64,000 nt of DNA from Novosphingobium sp. KCTC 2891. Lineage in GTDB: Bacteria; Pseudomonadota; Alphaproteobacteria; Sphingomonadales; Sphingomonadaceae. The notes under the pieces are model-generated. The model searched no databases, was not told the DNA's origin, and saw only the letters and a list, made by a program, of their open reading frames with translations. The position numbers were made by a program, and so were the translations under genes. The stretch is taken from contig NZ_JAPCZG010000011.1 of the NCBI RefSeq assembly GCF_025938155.1, positions 41,287 through 105,286 on the forward strand. Reading direction: 5' to 3'. Below are positions 52,550 through 59,370 of the stretch, one piece after another. Position 1 is the stretch's first letter; each line of letters begins with the position of its first letter.

Positions 52550-52581
52550 GTACGGTGTGCCCCTCAATCGCCAGATTTGAG
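52550..52581 (+). repeat. Right boundary direct repeat (P-right) of the defence island
   Basis: GTACGGTGTGCC then TCAAT and a CAG-ATT-like tail, matching 38919-38950 in the same orientation. It lies 19 bases outside the likely start of recombinase B, next to a 12-base palindrome. It is the likely end or attachment site of the element. Confidence 0.5.
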
Positions 52582-52771
52582 CGACGTCGGGGGATGTGAT
52601 GGGGCTTGATCGCAAGGCATGGGTGCTGGGGTCTTCCGGTGGGGGCCAGGGCATGATCCCGGCGAATGTTGGAGGGCGGAACAGGCATGCAGGCGAGAGG
52701 GCGATGGCTGCTGGCGTGCGTTCTGACACCCTGCTTGTCTCCGGGAGCATGAGAAAAAGGATAGGGTGGGG

Positions 52772-52924
52772 CTAGTCGCCCCACCATTCGCCTTCCGCCG
52801 CCCCGGCCTGCCCGTCGGTGCCAGGTAATGCCTCGGCCGTGCTGCGTGCCTGTGCCAGCCATGCCTGTTCGAGGCTGGCGATGATGCCGTCGAGATCGTC
52901 GTGTTCGTTGGTGGGATTGGTCAT
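52772..52924 (-). CDS. Small acidic protein (50 residues)
   Basis: A 50-residue acidic protein (MTNPTNEHDDLDGIIASLEQ... ending GEWWGD). AAGGAGG sits 5-6 bases before the ATG at 52924, an unusually strong ribosome site, which supports it as a real gene. It is not recognised. A structured leader element (53001-53070) lies ~75 bases upstream; a similar one precedes the DUF2493 gene. Confidence 0.6.
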   Translation of the reverse strand: MTNPTNEHDDLDGIIASLEQAWLAQARSTAEALPGTDGQAGAAEGEWWGD

Positions 52925-53000
52925 CGTGGCCTCCTTCGTCGGTATCGACGGGCAGGCGGACGGTGGCGGTGCGCGGTCTCGGTCAAGGACGGCGAAGCCG

Positions 53001-53070
53001 CCGCGCAGCGGGGAGCGGGGGTGCCGATTTTTCCGCCAGGAAAAATTGGGGGTACCGCTCATCCTTGAGG
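53001..53070 (-). promoter_or_regulatory. Structured leader element, copy A
   Basis: On the minus strand it reads TCAAGGATGAGCGGTACC, CCCCAATTTTT, a loop, AAAAATCGGCACCCCC and CCCCGCTGCGCGG. The second copy (55731-55820) shares all these blocks around a different, longer loop. It fills the gap between the small acidic gene (minus) and the DUF1173 gene (plus). Likely a regulatory RNA structure or operator; class not recognised. Confidence 0.5.
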
Positions 53071-53245
53071 GAGGCCGCGCACCGCCACCATCATGGGACG
53101 GCTATGGCGACCTGTTGTGTTTCTGTGTCCTTGCAGGCGCCGCCGCTGCACCCTTATGATGGCAGCGGGATGGTGTCGTGGCTCGAGCGTCGCACGATGA
53201 CCGGTTCCGACGCTGTCGTTGTTCGCAAGCGCCGGAGGGCCAGAC

Positions 53246-54439
53246 ATGCAGCACTATCATCTGCTCGAGCGCGAGATCGCCGAGGACGATCCGGGCCTTG
53301 CCGGCTTGCTCGCGCAGGCGCACGGCCAGCGCGAGCGCGCGATCTGCCTGTGCCGGCGCGATCACAAGCTGCCGCTCTACATCGCGCACCGACAGGGTGG
53401 ATACGTGCTGGCGCGCTGGCCCGGCACGGGACCGCGCCATGCCTCGGCCTGCAACCACTACGAGGCGCCCGATTTCCTGACAGGGCTCGGCCAGGTCCGG
53501 GGATCGGCCGTGGTCGAGCATGAGGACAGCGGCGAGACCGAACTCAAGTTCGCGTTTCCGCTGTCGCGCGGGCCGGCGCGCGCCGCGCCTTCGGCCTTCA
53601 CCAACGACAAGCCGGCGGTCAGGACCAATGGCCTGCGCCTGACGATGCAGGGGCTGCTGCATTTCCTGTGGGACAAGGCCGAACTGACGCACTGGCATCC
53701 GCGCATGGGGGGCAAACGCAACTGGTTCGTGGTCCGGCGCGCGCTGTTCCATGCCGGGCTTGCCTGCAGGGCGCGCGGCGAAAGCCTGGCGCGCGTGCTG
53801 TTCGTGCCCGAGACGTTCCAGCTCGAGCAGAAGGAGAACATCGCCGGGCGTCGCCGGTCGGACCTCGCGATGGCGCATGCCTCGAGCGAAGCCATCATGG
53901 TCGTGATCGGCGAGATCAAGGCGATCGAGCCGGCGCGTTTCGGCGAGAAGATCGTGGTGCGCCACCTGCCCGACTGGCCGTTCCTGATGGACGAGGACAT
54001 GGCGCGCCGCTTCCACAAGCGGTTCGCGGTCGAGGAGGAACTGTGGCGCTCGGATGGTGGCGGCGGACACCTGGTGATGAGTGCCACCTTCTCGATCGGG
54101 GCCTCGGGCCTGCCCCAGCTCTTCGAAATCGCGGTCAGGCCGGTCACGCGCGAGTGGATGCCCTACGAAAGCCTCGACGAACGCGCGCTGGTGAGCAAGG
54201 CCGTCGGCGAGGGACGCAGGTTCGTGAAGGGGCTTCGGGTCAATCTCGGGCCTGACCAACCGATCGCCAGCATCGCGCTCAAGGACACCGGGCTCGATGC
54301 AACGGCGGTCCACCTCGTGCGCAATGTCCCCGATCCCGCCTACGACGATGCGCTCGCCGCGCTGATGATGACGCCGGGGGTATGCCATGTGGTCTGGCAA
54401 CCGGGCGACAGCCTGCCGCTACCTGCGCCCCGGTCCTGA
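53246..54439 (+). CDS. DUF1173 family protein
   Basis: A 397-residue protein of the DUF1173 family: REIAEDDPGLAGLLAQA, CLCRRDHKLPLYIAHRQGGY and VLARWPGTGPRHASACNHYE near the N-terminus (Cys/His set possibly metal-binding), later TNGLRLTMQGLLHFLWDKA and HPRMGGKRNWFVVRRAL. Function is unknown; it is a recurrent plasmid/integrative-element gene in alphaproteobacteria. ATG 53246 has GGAGGG 7 bases upstream. It is the only + strand gene in this accessory block. Confidence 0.75.
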   Translation: MQHYHLLEREIAEDDPGLAGLLAQAHGQRERAICLCRRDHKLPLYIAHRQGGYVLARWPGTGPRHASACNHYEAPDFLTGLGQVRGSAVVEHEDSGETELKFAFPLSRGPARAAPSAFTNDKPAVRTNGLRLTMQGLLHFLWDKAELTHWHPRMGGKRNWFVVRRALFHAGLACRARGESLARVLFVPETFQLEQKENIAGRRRSDLAMAHASSEAIMVVIGEIKAIEPARFGEKIVVRHLPDWPFLMDEDMARRFHKRFAVEEELWRSDGGGGHLVMSATFSIGASGLPQLFEIAVRPVTREWMPYESLDERALVSKAVGEGRRFVKGLRVNLGPDQPIASIALKDTGLDATAVHLVRNVPDPAYDDALAALMMTPGVCHVVWQPGDSLPLPAPRS

Positions 54440-54574
54440 TCGCTCTTGCTTGTCCCGACCAGGCGCGCGGCATGTGGGGCCAGAGCCCCACTACGCCCGC
54501 GTGCCTTGCCGCCAGAACAAGAAATGAGAAAATTGGAGGACGCCGCGGGATGCAGCGCCCTCCTTGGGGCAAGT

Positions 54575-55603
54575 TCAGAATGCGGCACCGCGCCGCGCAA
54601 ACCGCCGCTGCCCGTTCACGGCAGGCGCGCCTTCGGGAAAGGCCGGCTGCTGGTGGCTCGCGGCGAAGGCATGGTAGGGAACGCCCGCCTCGCGCACTTT
54701 GGTCAGGAGGTTGGCCTGCAGCCCCGATCCCTCGCAGATCACCGCGTGCACAGGCTTGAGGTTCATCATCTGCTCGTTACGGGCGAACCCTGCGCGCTTG
54801 CCCATCGCGCGATTGAGCGTGAAGCGCACCGTCGCAACGCCGCGCGAAGCCGCCCAGGCGTGGGCGATCTGGTCGCATCCCCGGTGCTGGGCGGTGGTCG
54901 CCAGGATCATGCTCGGAATGCGCGCGAAGGTATCATCGAGCGCCTTGTAGAGCAGTTCGTGGTCATGCCAGGTGTCGCCGCCTGAGAAGATCACGACGGG
55001 ACCGGTCGGAGCGTGAGCCTCGCGGCGCTTGGCCGCGCGCGCTGCCAGGAAATCGCGCGCCTCGATCTGGCTCGCGGTTGTGGCGGAGCTGACCCGCGAT
55101 CCCCGCGCGGTCGAGAAGGGTCGGCCGGTTTCGACGTGGAACACTTGCGCCGCATGGTCGCGCATGCACTCCAGCGCTTCGCGGCAACTCTCGAGCGTCT
55201 CGCACAAGAGGCGGGTGTCTTCGACTTGCGTCGCGTGGATTTCGGACGGATCGGAGATGCGCACCAGTTCTCCGAGTTCCTTGGCGGCATCGTCCTCGCG
55301 GCCCTCGATGCGCTTGGCGACGACATGGAAGCTGTTGGCGAAGCCCCAGGCGAGATCGGCGGCAAATGGTTCGAGCCGCGTATCGCGCAGCACGTCGAAC
55401 AGCGTGGTCATGACCATTTCTACTGCGGCGCGGGCCTGGTCGGGATCGGGCATGCAGCAGACTTCCGCCTCGTCGACGATGGACAGCTTGGCGCGTTCGT
55501 CGTGCTCGATGAAGGCGTGCGCGTAGGTCGATGCCTGGTCGGTCGATTCGGTTTCCTCGGCGATGAAGCTCGCGAGATCGGCGAAGTTCGAGAAGGTTTG
55601 CAT
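54575..55603 (-). CDS. DUF2493 (SLOG-like) protein
   Basis: A 342-residue protein. The N-terminal ~190 residues are helical and unfamiliar. The C-terminal part (~200-310) is the DUF2493/YspA SLOG-related domain: VVIFSGGDTWHDHELLYKAL, HRGCDQIAHAWAASRG, NRAMGKRAGFARNEQMMNL and VICEGSGLQANLL. SLOG-type folds bind nucleotide-like ligands; the role of DUF2493 on mobile elements is unknown. It is preceded by structured leader copy B. Confidence 0.82.
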   Translation of the reverse strand: MQTFSNFADLASFIAEETESTDQASTYAHAFIEHDERAKLSIVDEAEVCCMPDPDQARAAVEMVMTTLFDVLRDTRLEPFAADLAWGFANSFHVVAKRIEGREDDAAKELGELVRISDPSEIHATQVEDTRLLCETLESCREALECMRDHAAQVFHVETGRPFSTARGSRVSSATTASQIEARDFLAARAAKRREAHAPTGPVVIFSGGDTWHDHELLYKALDDTFARIPSMILATTAQHRGCDQIAHAWAASRGVATVRFTLNRAMGKRAGFARNEQMMNLKPVHAVICEGSGLQANLLTKVREAGVPYHAFAASHQQPAFPEGAPAVNGQRRFARRGAAF

Positions 55604-56026
55604 TGGTTCAGCTCCTGCGTTTCGTCATCGGCTTGATGACGCCCCTCATCCGGCAAGCCGTGCCAAGGCCAGTCAGGGACGTTGACCGGGAAGCCGGGGC
55701 GCGGACAGCGTCCCCGGACCCCGGTTGACGCCGCGAAGCGGGGCATGGGGGAGCCGATTTTGTGGGTGGTGGCCGTCAGGCCGCCGGCCGCCAAAATTGG
55801 GGGAACCGTGCATCCTTGACGGGGCGCCAGGCCGGGTTGCCACACTGGGAGGACACAGAAAGGGTTGGGTATTGCAGCTCTTTCCTCTCCCTGGGCGGGC
55901 ATCCGCCAGGGGAGAGAAAACAGGACAAAAGGGCCGGCGCGGACGCGCCGACCCTCACGATCGCGACGATGATGATGTTGATGATGATGGCAATTGCCCC
56001 CAGCGGCCCATCCCCGCGGACACGCG
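55604..56026. other. Intergenic leader region of the DUF2493 gene
   Basis: About 420 bases with no credible gene. It contains leader copy B and a GC-rich stretch (55690-55740) with hairpin potential. A TGATGATGATG repeat (~55967-55985) lies near the downstream terminator. Confidence 0.45.
55731..55820 (-). promoter_or_regulatory. Structured leader element, copy B
   Basis: On the minus strand: TCAAGGATGCACGGTTCC, CCCCAATTTT, a long GGC-rich loop (hairpin), AAAATCGGCTCCCCC and CCCCGCTTCGCGG. It matches copy A in order and spacing of the conserved blocks while the loop differs. It is ~130 bases upstream of the DUF2493 ATG. Confidence 0.5.
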
Positions 56027-56053
56027 AAAACGGGCGGCTCAGGGGAGCCGCCC
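56027..56053 (-). terminator. Rho-independent terminator after second SSB
   Basis: GGGCGGCTC (56032-56040), loop AGGG, GAGCCGCCC (56045-56053). On the minus strand the stem is followed by GTTTTCG. It lies just past the SSB stop at 56065. Confidence 0.85.
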
Positions 56054-56064
56054 GCCCACGGTGG

Positions 56065-56394
56065 TCAGATGAACTCGATCTCGTCGGCGACGATCTCGGT
56101 GTTGTAGTAGGTCTTGCCGTCGCGTTCGTTGCGCGAGTAGCGGATCTCGCCGGTCACGAGCAGCTTGTCGCCCTTGTGCTTTTTGTTGGCGATCGCCTTG
56201 CCGAGGCCGCCGAAGGCCTTGACCGTGTGGAACTGGTCGTAGGTCTCGGTGTAGCCGTTCTCGTCCTTCTGGACCTTGCCGTCCTTGATGACGGGCTTGC
56301 TGGTCACCAGCGTGAACATCACGCCGCCCTTGCTGTCGGTGCCGAAGCGCGAAACGTCCGCGGTGATGCGACCGGAGAGAAAAACCTTGTTCAT
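56065..56394 (-). CDS. SSB-like protein, second copy
   Basis: A 109-residue OB-fold protein: MNKVFLSGRITADVSRFGTD, VMFTLVTSKPVIKDGKVQ, YDQFHTVKAFGGLGKAIANK and DKLLVTGEIRYSRNERDGK. It is shorter than housekeeping SSB, with no acidic C-terminal tail, as in plasmid-type SSBs. ATG 56394 is preferred because it begins the OB fold. It is followed by a terminator and preceded by a leader like that of the island SSB. Confidence 0.85.
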   Translation of the reverse strand: MNKVFLSGRITADVSRFGTDSKGGVMFTLVTSKPVIKDGKVQKDENGYTETYDQFHTVKAFGGLGKAIANKKHKGDKLLVTGEIRYSRNERDGKTYYNTEIVADEIEFI

Positions 56395-57077
56395 GCGCCA
56401 TTCCTTCGGTGTCATCGGCGGGCCAATCCCGCCGGGATGAACAAAGACGAAGCCCGGGAATGAGCGGGCTTTGCACCGAGCGGGCGGCGTGCCGTCCGGC
56501 GAGGGGAACCGCTGATCCCAAGCGGGTGGTGCGGGCGGAGGCCGTCAGGCCGACAACACGGCCCCTTGAGGTCGGCGGTTGCAAAGGTCGTGCACGGGCG
56601 AAGAGTTTCATCCCGTCTGGCGGATGGCCAACCGATGGTGCTGAAGGTGTGGCCCGTCATGGACATGACGGTTTCTCTCGCGCTGCGATGCGGCTGACGG
56701 GAAATCGCGTTTCGGTGCCGGTGGCGGGCGGTGCTGTCATGCAGGTCACCGACCTGCACGCCCATCAGGGACGGATCAGGACCAGTGGGACGAAGGCACA
56801 ACCAGACCTCGCAAAGCGCTCCGCACGATCGACGCATCGGCCTTGGCGCCAGCGCACGGACACAACGACGGCGTGGCGACAGCCGCGGTTTGACCGGCGA
56901 CGGGTCTGCGCCTCCGGGCGAGGCACGGAGCACCTGCACATCGCCGGGATCGTCGTTGGTGGGCGACGGTGATCACCGCATTGGGCGGCGCCCATAGGGC
57001 GCCCGTTGCTCCGGGGAGCGGCGCGGGTACCGCGCTCCGACCTGGCAACCCCCGCGCGTGACTCTGTCCTCGCTTAC
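56395..57077. other. Long gene-poor region with structured SSB leader
   Basis: About 680 bases without a supported gene. It includes the leader copy 2 (56501-56563) and GC-rich open frames on both strands (for example 56409-56972) whose translations are Arg-rich and resemble no protein. The stretch may contain a promoter for the SSB and decayed coding DNA. Confidence 0.45.
56501..56563 (-). promoter_or_regulatory. Structured leader element upstream of SSB, copy 2
   Basis: GAGGGGAACC, GTGGTGCGGGC, a short hairpin (GGCC-GTCA-GGCC) and AACACGGCCC in the same order as in copy 1 (39793-39852). It lies ~110-170 bases upstream of the SSB-like ATG. Confidence 0.45.
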
Positions 57078-57117
57078 AAAAAATTGCGGTCCGACCGCGG
57101 GGGAGGTCGGACCGCAA
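57078..57117 (-). terminator. Rho-independent terminator after DUF736 gene
   Basis: TTGCGGTCCGACC (57084-57096) and GGTCGGACCGCAA (57105-57117) form a 13-bp stem; on the minus strand it is followed by TTTTTT. It lies 25 bases past the DUF736 stop. Confidence 0.93.
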
Positions 57118-57141
57118 GGTTGGTCGGGGAAGCCTGGGGGG

Positions 57142-57603
57142 TCAGGCTTCGACGCCGACGTAGTCGCCCGTCGCAGAGGCAAAGGGGTCTTCGCTGGGGG
57201 CGGCGAAGGTTTCGCTACGCGGGCTGAAGGTGGTGTCGCCATCGGCGCTGGTGGGTGCACCCTCGTCGAAAGGATTGGTCATGCGGCGGCGCGGACGCGA
57301 CCAGACCACGTTGAGCGCGCCGTCCTGCTGGGTGAACAGCGCGATCGACAGCGGCGCCTCGAAGCTCGGATCGTCGATCTGGCCCTGGAGGAAGGCGCCG
57401 GTGCCGTTGGCGGCCATCTTCTCCCACAGGCCGCCGGCCGGAATGAAGGTGCCATTGCGCGTGCGCACCATGACATCGAAGCGGGGGGCGTCGGGGTTGG
57501 TCGAGGTGACCGAGCGCAGGCCGATCACAAGGTCGATCGTCGCGGTCTGGATCTTGCCGATGAAGTTGCCGGAGGCATTCTTCTTGAGTTGACCGATGTT
57601 CAT
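57142..57603 (-). CDS. DUF736 family protein, copy 1
   Basis: A 153-residue protein of the DUF736 family: MNIGQLKKNASGNFIGKIQT, ATIDLVIGLR, NPDAPRFDVMVRTRNGTFIP, GGLWEKMAANGTGAFLQGQI and DPSFEAPLSIALFTQQDGALNVV (split here). DUF736 proteins are small, unknown, and common on alphaproteobacterial plasmids and integrative elements. The C-terminal ~45-residue tail is acidic and low-complexity. ATG 57603 has an upstream identical 20-base hairpin also found before DUF736 copy 2. Confidence 0.88.
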   Translation of the reverse strand: MNIGQLKKNASGNFIGKIQTATIDLVIGLRSVTSTNPDAPRFDVMVRTRNGTFIPAGGLWEKMAANGTGAFLQGQIDDPSFEAPLSIALFTQQDGALNVVWSRPRRRMTNPFDEGAPTSADGDTTFSPRSETFAAPSEDPFASATGDYVGVEA

Positions 57604-57627
57604 TGCCGCATTCTCCTTCAAATGCCG

Positions 57628-57647
57628 CCCCGTCTTGCTGCTCGGGG
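57628..57647 (-). promoter_or_regulatory. DUF736 upstream hairpin, copy 1
   Basis: CCCCGAGCAGCAAGACGGGG (minus-strand sense) is a CCCCG/CGGGG hairpin with a 10-base loop, ~25 bases before the DUF736 ATG. The identical 20 bases occur before DUF736 copy 2 at 61989-62008. Confidence 0.55.
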
Positions 57648-57912
57648 GCCGGTACGGGTTCGTGAACGGGTCCATTCCCGCCACACCTTCCTCCTCACCC
57701 CCTTCTCTCTGATCCCGCCGCCAGAGCCGGACACGGAGGCAGCGGACGAAGCGAGAGGCCCGCCGCCGGGAACACGATCAGGTCCGGCATCGCCGGAGAA
57801 GCCCGGTCGAAGACCGGATGATCGGATGGGAGGCGAAAGGGTCGGCGCAAGGCGAGCCCAGGCTCTCGCGCCAGACCCGCCCATGGCGCCGTTCCGGGCA
57901 GGCCCGTGCCGC

Positions 57913-58587
57913 TCAGTTCCTCAAGCCGCGCGGCAAGGCGATCCACTCAGGCTGGTCATGCGCGATCGGGATATCCATCTGCCCTGCCTGCTCCTCGGTG
58001 AAGACGTCCGCCGTCTCGAGGGATCCGAAACCGTCGGTATTGTTCCAGAACAGCAACCCCTCCTCGTCATCCCGCATGGCAAGGACGAGTTTCGGGGCGA
58101 ACCTCGCGTTGTCATTGAGGTGGCTGGTCTCGATCCAGTGGGTGCCATCGGCATCGATCCGGAAGCCGCCCCCGCCGAAGGCGTCGGGCTGGTATCGATC
58201 GCTGTCGTAGCCCCAGGTGACGATCAGCGGCCACGATCGCGTGAGGATCCGTTGGAACAGTGCCGCAACCGCGTCCGGCTCGAACTGGTCGGCTTGCCCG
58301 AACACCGAGATCGAGGCCGGATTGTGGTCGCCGAACACGAATTGCGTGCCGAATGTCGGGAAATCGGGATCGTTGAAGATCGCAAGGAACCCTGACACCG
58401 GATTATCGTCAATTGGCGGGAACAGCGCGCGAAAGCTGGCGGCGGCTTGCGCCCAGCGCGTTGCGATCTCGTCGTGGAGCGGGCCACTTTCGAGGAAGGC
58501 CGCAAGCGCGATCGCCTCGGCGAGAAGTGCGTGCTCGTCAGGCGTCACGCGGAAGGCGAAGCAGGTATGCGTATAGCAATTGGACAT
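57913..58587 (-). CDS. Hypothetical accessory protein
   Basis: A 224-residue protein; not recognised. It is Asp/Phe/Trp-rich with beta-strand character and FNDPDFPTFGTQFVFGDHNP, GFRIDADGTHWIETSHLNDN and WIALPRGLRN. No TM or signal peptide. GAAGGAA lies ~9 bases before ATG 58587. It is a member of this minus-strand accessory block. A partial match to leader element A/B (CGGTTCaCCAATTcTGGCG) lies at 58633-58653, upstream. Confidence 0.62.
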   Translation of the reverse strand: MSNCYTHTCFAFRVTPDEHALLAEAIALAAFLESGPLHDEIATRWAQAAASFRALFPPIDDNPVSGFLAIFNDPDFPTFGTQFVFGDHNPASISVFGQADQFEPDAVAALFQRILTRSWPLIVTWGYDSDRYQPDAFGGGGFRIDADGTHWIETSHLNDNARFAPKLVLAMRDDEEGLLFWNNTDGFGSLETADVFTEEQAGQMDIPIAHDQPEWIALPRGLRN

Positions 58588-58691
58588 GGGCCAATTCCTT
58601 CGTGGCGAGAGGTTGCGCAGCAGCGGTCCCGACCGCGCCAGAATTGGTGAACCGCCGAGGGTACAGACCGGCTGTGCGCCGGCCGCGCCGA

Positions 58692-59309
58692 TCACCTCGC
58701 GACCGACGCGGCTGATGCCGCGGCCTCGGGCGCGACAATGGTCCAGGCCCTGGTCATCAGCCGCGAGATTCGCACGCCAGCCCCGTCGCCCGCGCGCAGG
58801 AGAACGGTCCTCGTGCCCCAGGAGCCAACCCGGAACGTCTGCTCGCTAATCCCGTCGGAAAATGTCAGCGGTTCGGGGAGCACCAGGGTGTCACCCGGCC
58901 TCGGCTTGCGACGCGAAGTCAGCGCAAGGCGTTGACGACATCTGGCGCGCCATTCGGCGGCATGGTCATTGATCGGCGGCCCCAGCATGTCGAGGATCGA
59001 GGCCGGGCAATCGAAGTAGTAGGGCCCTGCCGTTTCCGTCATGTCCTTGTAGGCGAACACGTATCCATCGCGGGCGCGTGGGTTCCAGCGGATAAGGCAG
59101 ATGATGGCAAAGGGCGGGCGCTCGCCGTCAGGTCCATAGTTCTGGCAGGCGGCATAGTAGGCGCCGGAACGGACCGTGGACTTGAGGACGCGCAAACCTT
59201 CGGTCCGCCCCGCCGCCGCGTCAGGCGCATAAGTGCACTGGTCGTCGAGATAGGCCTTGGGCGTGGCATGGGGCCCCATGCCGCGCAGGGTCATCGAGAG
59301 CCATCCCAT
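58692..59309 (-). CDS. Hypothetical accessory protein (possible DUF6927)
   Basis: A 205-residue protein with MGWLSMTLRGMGPHATPKAY at the N-terminus, FAIICLIRWNPRARDGYVFAY and DMTETAGPYYFDCPASILDML, followed by RLALTSRRKPRPGDTLVLPE. The family name is a recollection, not checked. ATG 59309 has AGGAG 7 bases upstream, so it is very likely a gene. Function unknown; such genes recur in conjugative-element accessory regions. Confidence 0.65.
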   Translation of the reverse strand: MGWLSMTLRGMGPHATPKAYLDDQCTYAPDAAAGRTEGLRVLKSTVRSGAYYAACQNYGPDGERPPFAIICLIRWNPRARDGYVFAYKDMTETAGPYYFDCPASILDMLGPPINDHAAEWRARCRQRLALTSRRKPRPGDTLVLPEPLTFSDGISEQTFRVGSWGTRTVLLRAGDGAGVRISRLMTRAWTIVAPEAAASAASVAR

Positions 59310-59370
59310 CGGGATCTCCTGTGTCGGGAGGAAAGGGGTCGGCTGCGGAGCCGGAGACGCGAAGAAGGGT

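Noticed and set aside
55420..55902. Minus-strand frame reading through leader copy B
   Set aside because: It is partly out of frame with the DUF2493 gene and partly a translation of the leader repeat; no ribosome site.
56409..56972. Open frames on both strands in the SSB upstream region
   Set aside because: Arg-rich, no start signal and no recognisable motif; the region has leader elements instead.
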